DNA of 64,000 nucleotides, taken from NCBI GenBank assembly GCA_030765065.1, contig CM060978.1, positions 220,243,498-220,307,497 on the forward strand, written 5' to 3'. This stretch comes from Deroplatys truncata (taxonomy: Eukaryota > Arthropoda > Insecta > Mantodea > Mantidae). The translations under genes and the position numbers were made by a program. How positions within the stretch are numbered: position 1 is the first letter of the stretch; every line of letters starts with the position of its first letter. The notes beneath the pieces were generated by a model that had not been told where the DNA came from, did no database searches, and was given only the letters and a program-made list of their open reading frames with translations. This document shows, in pieces, positions 22,153-32,789 of this stretch.

Positions 22153-24108
22153 CAGGCTTCGGTTTTGGGTCATGGAATTACTTGACTGCAGTTAGGAACG
22201 CAGGGGTTGATTTGATGTCCTAGCCGAGGGGTGGGGTAACACTTCAAACCTACAAGTAGTTGCGTAGCGAAGGTTACTGTGGACATTCATATTGCTGCTT
22301 GGCCTTGGCTGATGCAGTCTCTTTGCGCACTCGACATCCAGTGAATTAAGAACTATAGTTTCATTGTATTCACACCTCGTCAAAAGAAACAACGCTGCAT
22401 ATTGCAAACGCTGCAAAAAATACACCAGGAAAGACAGATTTCGATTCTTTCAAATACACTGCAATAGCAAAATACACACGAAAAGTATTAAATTACACAA
22501 TCTACAAAGGATTTCAACATCACAATCAAACATTGAAAATCAGAAAGAATTTTATCTAGATTTGTGTAGCATGTTTGTACATGCCAACATCCCTTTCAAT
22601 AAGATCGAAAATACATATTTTAAAGCGTTTCTAGAAAAATATACGGGTAAAAATATTACCCGAGAGTCGATCTTAAGAAAACATTATATTACATCTTGCT
22701 ATAACCATACATTGAAACAGATAAGTGAAGTGGTGCAAGACCAGAAAATCTGGGTTTCACTGGAGGAAACAACAGATCGCTGTGGTAGGATTGTAGCAAA
22801 TTTTATTGTGGGAGTTTTGCTGCCCGATCGTGTAGGTAAGAAAATGTTAGTGAAATCTTAGGTACTGGATAACGTAAATCTTAAGAGCATAGAAAATCTC
22901 TTCGAAAATTCAATGTGTCTGTTGTATCCACATGAAATCAAACGAAAAAATGTTTTTTTCTTGCAACTGATGCGGCATCGTACATGGTGAAGGAAGCAAA
23001 AGCTTTTCAGGTGCTATATCCTAAATTAAATCATATAACATGTATGGCATACGCCCTTCATAGAGTGGCCGAACACGTAAGGTCCAAGATGTCGACTGCT
23101 TCATATCCAATGTCAAAAAATGTTTTTGAAAGCACCTTCAAGGATACAAAGATTTAAAGCAAAGCATCTAATATTCCCCTAACATCGCAGCCTTAATACG
23201 CGTTGGGGCAGTTGATTGGACGCAGCTACTTATTATGCCGAACACTATCCCAAAGTCTTAGACATAATAAATACGTTTGATTCAGTGGCTATTGTAAAAC
23301 CTCTGATTTCAGAACAGTTAATGGAATCGCTCCTATACATTAAAAACATTTTGAAGATATATCTAGAACCATAGAACCATCTGCTGGTGTCACATATAGA
23401 AATGCCGAGGGCTCTTCAGTACGCAATTGCATTGCTTCAAAAACTGATGAGCCAATTGCAGTTATTTCAGGGGTGAACGCCAAATTAAAAAATTTCCTCG
23501 AGAAAAACTCTGGTTTTGCAGATATGTGTGCCATTAAGGACGTTTTATTGGATTTAAACAATGAATACAAATCCACGAAAATTGATTCGTGTGATATACC
23601 ATTCTTTCGTTATGCACCTGTCACGTCATGTGACGTAGAACGAGCTTTTCTAGCTATAAACGTATTTTAAGTGAAAATAGGAGATGTTTTTTATTTGCTA
23701 CATTGCGAATGCACCTTGTAAAATCGCTGCAATGACATGTAAAGAAGTGTATTGTATTCGTTTGCTTTATTGGGGTTATTGCTTTATGTATTTATTTTAA
23801 ATATTTATATACATAAATCGTGCAATGAAGTTGTGAAGAAATCTATTTTGTGATATGTATATTGTTTTCTGTCGTGGAAAATGGCTATTTCAGAATGTTA
23901 AAACAGGTACAATCATGCAAAACTGTTATGTTAGGCAATTAGTTTCCGTACTCGATACACACTGGAAAATGTGACGTTTATTTTGTGCCCTACTGTAACT
24001 AGATGTTTATATGTTGAGGCAAGGGCTACCTGCACGCGTTACCTGCCATTCCACTCGAACTAAACAACACAGTGGTTTGTGCGCCTCGGAACCCTGAACC
24101 GAGGCCTG
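22153..24108 (+). mobile_element. hAT-family element with exact 8-bp target-site duplication
   Basis: The left end CAGGCTTCGGTT and right end AACCGAGGCCTG form imperfect inverted repeats (CAGGC[C/T]TCGGTT). The identical 8 bp GTTATTAC sits immediately outside, at 22145-22152 and 24109-24116; 8 bp is the hAT hallmark. The 1956-bp element contains a broken hAT transposase in forward orientation. The unit is therefore complete end to end but coding-dead. It is inserted inside the long-TIR element 21660-24598. Confidence 0.92.
22364..23737 (+). pseudogene. hAT transposase, multiply frameshifted
   Basis: Frame 22364-22861 starts with a zinc-finger-like Cys14-x2-Cys17...His32-x5-His38. It continues with an N-terminal hAT domain and LEETTDRCGRIVANFIVG, which fits the first acidic catalytic motif. 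A TAG stops it at 22861. In shifted frames [20 protein letters not shown] and [17 protein letters not shown] (about 22966-23080) match the middle of the RNase H-like domain. Frame 23473-23670 carries RYAPVTSCDVERAF, typical of the C-terminal hAT dimerisation region. A 1-bp loss near 23650 shifts the last ~30 codons, which end at about 23737. The family resembles DUF659-type insect hAT proteins. At least four lesions make it inactive. Confidence 0.9.
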
Positions 24109-24204
24109 GTTATTACGAGTTATTTATTATTTTGTCCTGTACTTAGTCACAAAATATATTAATTAGCTTTCTACTGCACAGCGTGTATTTATTTATGATT
24201 CGTA

Positions 24205-24385
24205 TGTGTTAACTCGGTCAGCTCGCCAAGTGAAAGTACGATTTGCAGAAAGATTTACAGGTGACCGTACAAAAATCCATGAACTTTACAGTAAATTTCA
24301 GGCCACAGGAAGTATTCAGGCTAAGAAATCTTAAAGACGGTGTTCGGTTCTTACCGAAGAAACATTAGTGATGGATAGTTTCCTA
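24205..24385 (+). pseudogene. helix-turn-helix remnant of DUF4817/mariner-like type
   Basis: One frame reads VRFAERFTGDRTKIHELYSK, FQATGSIQAKKS, a stop, then a RRCSVLTEETL-like end. This has the spacing of the DUF4817-type helix-turn-helix in many insect transposons (arginine-rich helix, KFQ.TGS, K-rich linker, SVLTEE). The rest of the protein is not found. Its place just inside the right arm suggests it was part of the transposase of the 21660-24598 element. Confidence 0.5.
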
Positions 24386-24598
24386 AAGATGTGCCAAAAA
24401 GGTATGGACAACGACGATAGCCAGTTTCAGCATCACCTTTCGTAAAGTTGATAAGTAATACCTTTAAACGTTGTTTTAAAAATGTTGTATGGTTTCATCC
24501 GCGCCTTTCTATAATAGCGACAGACGGCAACGAGCGCCGAGAACGCGGACAGGAAAAACATCGCGCAAGGCGGTTCGGAGTCTTTTGGCTCACCCTGT

Positions 24599-25345
24599 AG
24601 TAAAGACAGTAACGAAACGAAACAAAGGAACAAAGGCATAAGGCTTTAACAGAGGAGAGACTGAACTGTTGCGTTTAAGCGCTAGCCAACAAAATCGCTC
24701 CCTGAATCAGCGTATCCAGTCTTGATGTTCTCTGCAAACAATGCGATTATTAAAATTCGCACATTTTGCAAGTCCCCCTTTCTTAGGACAAAGCGAACTG
24801 ACAACAGGACTGGGTTATTGTTAACGATTTCTTTAACTGGTGAATGTACATAGGGCTTACTTGAACCATTAATCGTTTATTTTCAAATCCACCTTAATGG
24901 CCCTGTAAACACATAGAAACCCTCGAATTAAGACAGAGCGATAGGTTTTAGAACTGGTATAGTATTGCCCCTGAGGTTCCTAACCAAACAAGTGTGATTT
25001 TTGTTTCAGAAGAAGCATAAAGGGAAAGTGCAGAAAAAGGAACCCTGCACAGATTAGAACAAAGGTAAGCATCTGAAGTGAAGTCGAGTGTCGAAATTAA
25101 TAAAAAATGCAGAGTTTTAGTTTTAGACAGCATAAATGTTTAGCGGAAACACGAGGACGATTTGAGGCAGTATTTTTAATGCTTAAAACGATATCAGTCT
25201 AATTATATAATACAAAACATAACAACAACCCGCCTAGAAGCAATATGTGTATAATATAATACATAAAATGTATGTAACAATCATTGTATTATGTTTATAT
25301 TATTGTGTACATGTATAATAATGTTATGTGAATGTATTACGTAAT
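24599..25345. other. intergenic, AT-rich
   Basis: I find no recognisable gene or repeat. It is strongly AT-rich towards 25345. Confidence 0.4.
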
Positions 25346-25350
25346 TTAAC

Positions 25351-26110
25351 AATGTAGGAGCTGTGAGAATAGAAGCCGAAATTTGATAACAATGAGGTAA
25401 TCTTGAGGCAACAATAAATTAAAAAGTTTAATAATGCTACTAATAATTCTTGGAACAATAATATACTATTTAAACCAGTTTATAAATAGCTAATCAAACA
25501 CTAGAAAATATTTAATTTAAATAAAAGTATTCTATTGCAGTAAAATTAGCCAATCAGAGACTTGAAATATAGTATATGTAGACGCCAGATGATAGAAGGC
25601 AGCGTTCCCGACCAGTTCAGTACGAATTCAGAGTGAGACATAAAAAAATACATTACGGTGTGAATAATATAAAGTTTACTTGTTGAAAAGTACAAGTAGC
25701 AATAATCTCACAGCTCAACAGTAGGGTACATCAGTGAAGTGTTATTTAATCGTGTGAAGGCTTAATAAACAAAGTACAATACAATTATAATTTGTGTAAG
25801 CCTCATTATTTAGCCTACTGCCTCTGCTAAGACATACGTGTTCTAAAAACTACTACTCACGCAGCCGAGACATACATATACAACATTTAAATAAACATTA
25901 AAATACAAAGTTGATTTTTTTAAAACGTTGGGGCGAAGGCCACCGGAAAAGTGAGCGTGGGGCGAAGGCCACCGGAAACCTTGTATCGTACGTGGGGCGA
26001 ATCTCCAAGAAACATATCTCCCGCAATAAGTGGTGCAAACAGCTTCAAGTTTGTACCATACGTGGGGCACCAACCATTTCAGATTTCAGCCTCTTATACA
26101 ATACGATTTT
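25351..26110 (+). mobile_element. LTR-like repeat plus leader with tandem GGGGCGAAGG module
   Basis: This is collinear with the reverse complement of 63383-64000. Shared blocks: 'taacaatgaggta.tcttgag', 'aataatgctact', 'agtttataaa', 'tctcacagctca', 'catcagtgaagtgttat', 'ttataat.tgtgtaagcct', 'acgcagccgag.ca'. A likely LTR start is TGTAGGAGC at about 25351. After the AT-rich stretch ending near 25928 a leader begins in which 'ggggcgaaggccaccggaaa' occurs twice (from 25930 and 25960), followed by 'tacgtggggcgaa' and 'tacgtggggcacc'. LTR plus start of the internal region is the best reading. No retrotransposon genes follow; a SINE begins at 26117. Confidence 0.6.
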
Positions 26111-26116
26111 GTCCTG

Positions 26117-26445
26117 CACTGTGGCTCAGTGAACTGGAACGTGGTGTTTTGGGTCCCGGCTACGGAATGCGCCCGGATTCGATTCTACCCTGGGGGTGCG
26201 GATTTTAGGTCTCGGGTATAGGACCGGTGCCCACTCAGCATCGTGAGGAAAGTGAGGAACTGCGGTAAGCAACGGCTTTGGCCTGTGAGCCAACTTCTCG
26301 GCTAGGGAATGCGTGATGCAGGCCACATCACCTCCTCTGTTGGTTGGATACGCCCTCCTCTGCCGAGCGTAAGTGGGCGTTAATCCGGCTGTCGGGTTGG
26401 CAGGCCCAGGTCCTTCGCGGGCTATAGCGCCACAAGATTTATTTT
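26117..26445 (+). mobile_element. tRNA-derived SINE, separate GC-rich type
   Basis: 'tgtggctcagtgaactgg' serves as an A-box-like head, and GGATTCGATTC at 26175-26185 matches the B box. A 260-bp GC-rich body follows, containing 'ctcctctgccgagcgtaagt' and 'ggctgtcgggttggcaggc'. It differs sharply in base composition from both sides. It lies directly after the retroelement leader, probably inserted in it. Confidence 0.6.
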
Positions 26446-26676
26446 ACTTTTATACAGTAATATTTTACAGCGCAGGTGAAGGACAGGCACTGCCGGCAGC
26501 GGTACCCCTAACAGGCTAGATACCGAATATAGGGAGCGAACAAGTATTTCAGTTTTGACATAGAACATTTTTAGCTCTGAAGCAAATTGACCTTTCTTGT
26601 TGTATAAGTTAGAAATTAAAATACTATTTTATCATATATTAGCCTAACTTCATACATACACCTAATTTTACTGCTT

Positions 26677-26726
26677 TATACTATACAGTATACTATAGTA
26701 TACTGCTTTGTAGTATAGTATACAGT
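26677..26726. repeat. perfect 20-bp palindrome with flanking repeats
   Basis: CAGTATACTATAGTATACTG at 26686-26705 is an exact self-complement. It is bracketed by two copies of 'actgctttrta', after which 'gtatagtatacag' can pair with 'ctatacagtatac'. A cruciform is possible. No known function can be assigned. Confidence 0.8.
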
Positions 26727-28717
26727 TATAGCAGATATTAACAAAATGATTGGAAGTAATTTCTAAACTTGCTAGGAAATGACAACTGTAATCCAATGTA
26801 GTGGAAAAGAATTAAATGTATTATATTTATGAATGCATTGTGTATCATAATTATTAATTATTATTGTTTTGAAACACCATTTATGTCATAAAATTTGCCT
26901 AACGCTTTTTATGTTTTAAATAAATAATTAAAATTTTATTTATGGCAACCGAGAAAGAAAATAAGAGTTATATAACGTTAATAAATAGGTTAAAGAGAAG
27001 AAAGGAGAAGTATTGAATTCGCAATAAAATGAATATTGTGAAAACATAAAATATGTAACAAAAATAGAAAATTCAAGCAGAAATGTGTATTATAATTGCA
27101 AATATATTTTGTTAAAAATATGCGCTTTATTTAATACAAGAATTGCTAAATTAAATGTATTTGTTTTATGATGGTTAGCAAACAATCAAAAGTTTGAATA
27201 AACAAAATTCAACTTTATGAATTGCTAAAAAATGTTTCACCGAGGAGACAATTACAAGGAAAGCTAAAGACTTTATCAATTCGCTACCTGAATTGCTAAG
27301 CATTAGAGACGAAAACCAGTGAAGAATTCATTATTTTACTACAGAAAGAAGGTCAACAAGTATTCTGATCAAACATGTAAGTAAATATTCGATTCAATTA
27401 TATAATACTGTTCATTGTTAAAAAAAATACATTCAAAGTGAAAAAACACACATTCTAGTGAAAGTTAATTCATTGGACTATTTATTTAAATAGCTTGTCT
27501 CCAAATACGAAAAGAATCATCATTGCTAAGAACTGAGCTAGCAGTCTTTTATACGTTTTAATACAACGAACTACGCGTAGCACACGCTACATAACAACAA
27601 TTACCGAATAAGAAAGTATCCGCCAAGAAAATCAGTTCTGCCACGCTAGGCATAAAATCGCCTTACCAACTGCGTGAAAGGTGCGGTAAATTCAAATAGA
27701 GCAATTCAAAGTTTACAGCATCCGCGTCTACAAGATCTTCAAGAGCTTCGTGGACATCCACCAGGAGCCAGCTGCGACACCTACACCTCATCATCCTATT
27801 GCAACCCAAATTCAAATTCAACCTCGACAACCAACCAACCAACCAACCAAGCCTTACTAAAACCACTTCACAGGCAAATCTCCATTTACCAAGAAAATTC
27901 GCTGCTGCTTAGACTGCAAGGAAACAGAAATGTTCCTGCCCAGAGCTTTTCTTCTATTCTATAATGGGCATTTCAACACGGCGCCTATCTTTATTCGGCT
28001 TCCCACTTAGTGGAGTACTCCACGATAAAATTAAAATGTTTACAACGTTAACCTATTAATGATTTTGTCGGATATATCTTCTACTTCTAGTTTACAACTA
28101 AGTACCTCTTATTATCAGCTGATGACAGTATGACTATACAAATCTACTCTGCAGTTTATGATTCTACAATGCGCATACAATATGGAACCAATCAACAAAA
28201 GATTTTACACAGATATATTTATCATAATTTGTGACCAGGTTTGTAATATTGGGGACCAAAAGCAGAAGTTGACGGTATATAAACCGGTTCACTCCTGCTT
28301 GTGGGCTATATACACTAGATCTCTCAATCGAACGAGTTTTGATGATTTATTTGTACCATTAATGCCTCCGATCACAAATGACCTCATGCATACGGGCGAA
28401 GTATACCAGAGTTTGAACCCTGTCACACTCTTCTCCCATTCCGTTTGGTATACCGAACGAGTATTGCATCATTTTCTGTTCGAATGCCCGTTGTGCCCAG
28501 ACACAAGGTGAAGGGTCAGTCTGTTTGCCTCGGTGGCATTGTTGTCGCATGGTGCCATATACGCTTGATATTCAGATATGAAGTCGAGCGGTACAAGTGA
28601 AAACGTTTTCTCAAAATAAATGAAGGAGTCTGTCATTTAGTGCATAAAACCCGAAGAAAAGGTATATAGAAGCGCTTAGGGATTAAAAGGTTAATTTGTA
28701 TTGTCAATAAAACAACA

Positions 28718-28750
<33 letters not shown>

Positions 28751-28775
28751 CATAATAATAATAACAACAATAATA
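28718..28775. repeat. (AAT)n microsatellite
   Basis: About 19 trinucleotide units of AAT with a few AAC/CAT interruptions. Confidence 0.95.
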
Positions 28776-28821
28776 GTATTTCAAGTGCTCTTAAATTTGC
28801 TTTAAAGAAAACCTTCTTTGA

Positions 28822-29658
28822 TTCTACTGCTTTCTCCACTATGTACAGTAGGTAGGGGAAATATTGTATTCCACCCAAAAATTCGATACCGAGATTTCAC
28901 CGGAAATATATGTTTTGAGGCCCCATGAATCCAAAAAAAAAAGCATTTTTGGAAACATGTCCGTGTGTGTGTCTGTGAACAGCATAACTCAGAAACGAAC
29001 AGTCGGATAAACACCAATCTTGGTATTTAGGTTCAGTATCTTCCAGAGATGCGACACGAGGGTTTTCCAGAAAGTTCCCCCCACCCCAAATTACCCTTTA
29101 CATGGAACATTTTTCGAAAATTTTAATTCTAAGGATTTTGATTAAAATATCGTATGTTTAAAATATTTTCATGACAAATGAAATGTATATCTCGAATTTT
29201 CTGGGAATGTCTCCATAAGTATTCTTCATTGTGAACGACTTTAGCATAATTGGTAAGTCATAAGAGAGAGACAAAATTTTACTACACATAAAATGTAGAT
29301 CGCGTTAAAACACACAATTTATGTTATATACATTTTTTTGTTGAGTGAACCATTTTCGAGATATTGCTTGTTATTCCCTTAAATTTTCCAATACTTATAC
29401 TTTATCTCAAATTCTTTATTCATTTCGTTTTTGTCCTGGTAGTGCAAAGAGAATGGAATACTCCACATAGCAGCCAGCTCTTAAAATATTTGACTATCGC
29501 TTAAAACCTACCAATTCCCCTTGCATCTACAAGAAAATTACTAATAATTTAACATCTCGATATCTCGATTAACATGAAGCATATGGAGAATAAGCGTTTG
29601 TAAAAATAGTTTGTACAAGAGTAGAGAAAGTCATGTGAGTGTAACACATCAGATTTTT
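28822..29658 (-). mobile_element. R1 repeat, well preserved
   Basis: The copy runs from 'ctgctttctccactatgtac' to 'gagtagagaaagtcatgtga', 'gtgtaacacatcag' and the T-run. It includes the microsatellite 'gtccgtgtgtgtgtctgtga' and a long A-run at 28931-28941. Confidence 0.9.
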
Positions 29659-30525
29659 TATACTGTATGAGATATTTTAATATGTATTTATAACATTAAA
29701 GTGTTCTCGATTATCGTTTATTTTACGTTAAGAGATTTTTGCCATTACCGAGTTTTGTTCTCAGGGTTACTAATTTGTGTCTAGTTAAAACAAAACTGAA
29801 TTTTAAGTACATCCCTTGTAGTTAGCATTAAAATAAAGCAACGAATTTTGAGTTGATTAAGCTTAATTGTTTTATTACATGGAGGCGACCCTTAGTAACA
29901 CCTCCACCGGTAAACCTACTTGAAGGTTAACTGGTCCGCTAATAAATATTCACATATACCATCAAAAAGAGGTAGCGGCGTAATACAAGCTCTTAGTTCG
30001 TGAGAGTAATTAAGTGCATAAGTAGCCTGGCAGTTATTCGCAACGTTAAGTAGGCAAGGCAGCATGGACCCGGCCCACGTCAGTCTGCTAATTGATGGCG
30101 CTCCTCGGATCAATGCTAATGGGGCTGTGGCTCACTCTATGCTCTTTTGTTTCACCGCGCTCTCACGGTAATGAAACTCTCTGACAACTAATAACGGCGA
30201 GAGTATTTATTGTGTCATTGATTTTCCGGTCCGAATAGCAGCTGTAAGAATGTCAGCGTTGCCATTCGTCTTGTATCAATAGCAATATTCAACTAGCAGG
30301 AAGTTCCGCCTATCGTGAACCGTAGTGCAACGGTATCAATGTCGGCAACTGCGCTTGGTAATCCCGGTTACGGGAAGTGGATTGTTACGTGTAATACCGA
30401 ATGAGGTAACACTAATATGATTGAATTATCATGCATTTGGTTTATGACTATCCTACTAAATCTACAGCAGCAATAAATTTCAACACGTTAACCTATATAA
30501 TAAACAGCTACACTGGAACAAAACC
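29659..30525. other. intergenic, mixed composition, unrecognised
   Basis: 29880-30420 is GC-richer than average and not obviously repeated in the window. I see no long frame and no repeat signature. Conserved non-coding DNA or an unrecognised transposon are both possible. Confidence 0.35.
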
Positions 30526-30529
30526 TCGC

Positions 30530-30665
30530 CAGGACCGTCTCCCTGACTGAGGTTCCTTTCCAGGTTTTTCCTCAGTCAAAACTGGCAAATTATGGGGAGG
30601 TATCCTAAACTTAGGCCTGGAGTGATTCCTTCCCAGAATTCCTTTCCCCAAATATTATTGCATTG
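30530..30665 (+). mobile_element. SINE body fragment
   Basis: It pairs with 860-1015: 'gccaggaccgtctccctgac', 'ccaggtttttcctcag', 'ctggcaaattatggggaggt', 'aacttaggcct'. No tRNA-like head is seen. Confidence 0.45.
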
Positions 30666-30956
30666 CATCTATAACACTGGGAAACAAAATTTTTTTTTTT
30701 CGTCGTGCCTTGAATTTTCCACCTGATTCTGGGTATTTTGGTGCTGCTGATTCCGAAAATGTCTTCCATTTCATCCTAGCAGCTCTAGATACTGATGATA
30801 TCTTTATAAATTGCTCTTGTGACTACTTGTTTTACAACACCATTTGTAAATTGATTATATTATTTGCATTATACTAATTTATTTTATCCAAGGTCTATTG
30901 CAGATGTACTTTAACTATTCTGACATTTATGTCTCCTTTTCATAGGCACTGATATG

Positions 30957-32060
30957 GCTTCATCCTGATGTGTTTTGTTTTATCTGTGGGGAATACACAT
31001 TCATCCAGCAAAGAAAACCCATAACTTATTTTGTAAACAGAGCTTACTTGGCCTATTTCAAAGTAAAACTTGGAGACCAATATATGTAAGGCTTGGACAC
31101 CTCACACCGTATGTAAAACATGCACAGAGCATCTGCGAGACTGGAAAAACGGGAAGCGGAAGTGCTTGAAATTTGGGGAACCAATGATATAGCGAGAACC
31201 AATAAATCACATTTGTTCAGTAAATGTAAAGGGTATCAACAGCAAAACCTGGAATACGTGGAAATATCCCGATCTACGCTCTGCAAGACGTTCCGTTCCA
31301 CATTTAGAGGAGATACCTGTTCCAGTATTTATCAGTCTTCCAGAGTCATCAGAAGAAGTGGATGAAGCAGCTGAAAGCTATGCTGAGCAAAATGACAGTG
31401 ATTTTGCAGCACCTTCATCAGTTGTGTCTGGTTTTAATAAAGCAGAATTGAATGACCTCATTTGAGATCTTAGTCTTCCAAAGGAGACGCCAGAATTGTT
31501 AGCTTCAAGGCTGGTAGAGAAACAATGTCTGTTACTGGGAACAAAAGTGACAGTCTATCACAAAAGAGAGCAACATTTCCTACCGTTCTTCACAACAGAA
31601 AACCAATTTGTTTTTTGCAACAATGTTGAAGGACTGTTAATGAAGCCGGGTATAAGAAAATACACACCAACAGAGTGGTAGTTATTTATTGATAGCTCCA
31701 AACGTAGCTTAAAATGTGTTCTTTTGCATAATGGGAACAAATACAGGTCAATACCAATTGGTCACTCAATTACTATGCATGAAAATCAAGCTACAATAGC
31801 TACAGTTCTAGAGAAGATCTCATACCGTGATCATCAATGGTTGTCTGTGTCGACATAAAGATGATAAACTTTCTTCTAGGACAACAAGGTGGGTACACCA
31901 AATACCCATGTTTTATATGCCTATGGAACTCTAGAGCTAAAGATCAACATTGGGTGACAAGACAGTGACCTCTTAGAGAAAGCATGATCGTTGGAGAAAA
32001 AAAAACATCACAGAACCTTTGGTTGACAGAAACAAGGAGGAAATCACATAAACGAGAATT
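30957..32060 (+). pseudogene. degenerate member of a cysteine-motif, repeat-associated invertebrate protein family
   Basis: The parts are collinear in successive frames: HPDVFCFICGEYTF (Cys-x2-Cys) at 30963; after a frameshift near 31086, TVCKTCTEHLRDW (Cys-x2-Cys) and KCLKFGEPMI-stop-REPINH; then KYVEYPDLRSARRSVPH; then PETPELLASRLVEKQCLLLG-like sequence in 31496-31681; then LFIDSSKRSLKCVLLHNGN directly after a TAG at 31679; then LGQQGGYTKYPCFICLWNSR and AKDQHW near 31960. From general knowledge this order (N-terminal Cys pairs, EW.LFIDSSKRSLK.VLLHNGN, GGYTK.PCF.C.W.SRAKDQHW) recurs in uncharacterised proteins of many invertebrate genomes. I know of no assigned function. At least two stops and two frameshifts break it. 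Confidence 0.7.
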
Positions 32061-32518
32061 CAGCGACCTAATAGAAGAAAATGAATGAACCTAATGCGAA
32101 TAGTGTATAAATAAATTATGGTAGTTGATAGAAAGTTGCTTCATGAAAATGAATGTGCTTGATCCATCCAAATGTATTCTTTATTTAATTGTGTGCAAGT
32201 AATATATTTGTATATGCAGATCAGTAAGGTTAAATTGATGTATAATGTGAATAAGCTGTATCTCAAAACCTAGAGCTCATAGGGCAAAACTGAGAGCATT
32301 TTTGGAATCAGTGACCCAAATTTAGTCAGAAATAGGTCAGAATTGCAACGCACCAAAATCACTGTTCCCCAATGCAATCAGGGTCCACCGACTGTGATCT
32401 GTAGCAAGTACGGGCTTTAAACACCAATAAAAGGGAAAAAAATAAACTGAATTTGCATTTGAGTTTTATATACTGTTTACTTAAGAAAAGCAAGTAATGC
32501 ATCCTATCTAAACGTTAC

Positions 32519-32565
32519 GTAGAGATTCCGTTGGAAGTACTGGTACACTCGATTCTATTTATGCT
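32519..32565 (+). repeat. isolated diverged unit of the 57-bp minisatellite
   Basis: 'tctaaacgttac', 'gtagagattccgttggaagt' and 'actggtacac' align with the array unit ('cctaaatattac', 'agagattcggttggaaatac', 'tggtacac'). It stands alone about 1 kb upstream of the array. Confidence 0.65.
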
Positions 32566-32789
32566 GTCACCTCGCATTCTACTGGTCTTCACAGGGTAGC
32601 AAGGAAGAGGTGTGTGTATGTTTATTTATTCGCACATGCATTCGCTTCGTGTTTTCTGTGCACAGTTCTAGGTTATTCGCGTATAATACATAGCTTTCAA
32701 GAATAGCTTTACTCGTTATCACTTACAATAACCATGTTTAAATATATAAGTAAATAAAATCCTATTATGCACAATATATCTTCGAAGAA

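Larger units (their letters stand above)
21660..24598. mobile_element. DNA transposon with ~230-bp terminal inverted repeats, hosting a hAT insertion
   Basis: The left arm (21661 to about 21885) starts CAGAGTGAGCCAAAAGACTC. The right arm, read on the minus strand from 24597 back to about 24365, starts CAGGGTGAGCCAAAAGACTC. Both continue collinearly for about 225-235 bp with scattered differences (shared: 'ctgtccgcgttctcgg', 'gaaaggc.cggatgaaacca', 'tttttggcac'). Between the arms lie a helix-turn-helix remnant at 24205-24385 and the complete hAT element 22153-24108. No clear target duplication is visible outside the arms. Two opposed single ends of one family is the alternative. Confidence 0.72.
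26446..28815. other. AT-rich intergenic with unrecognised short ORFs
   Basis: The stretch from 26530 to 27540 is very AT-rich. The 96-codon forward frame at 27674-27964 is Gln/Asn/Ser/Thr-rich with a (CCAA)n tract. The 117-codon frame at 28158-28511 ends HHFLFECPLCPDTR. Neither has a domain I recognise, and the opposite strand is open over parts of both. I do not call genes. Confidence 0.35.

Noticed and set aside
27674..27964. 96-codon Asn/Ser/Thr/Gln-rich frame
   Set aside because: It contains a (CCAA)n tract, the reverse strand is open over most of it, and there is no domain or splice context.
28158..28511. 117-codon frame ending HHFLFECPLCPDTR, reminiscent of the C-terminus of LINE proteins
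   Set aside because: Only about ten residues look similar, and the zinc-knuckle and RNase H-like residues expected upstream are missing. Chance resemblance is likely.
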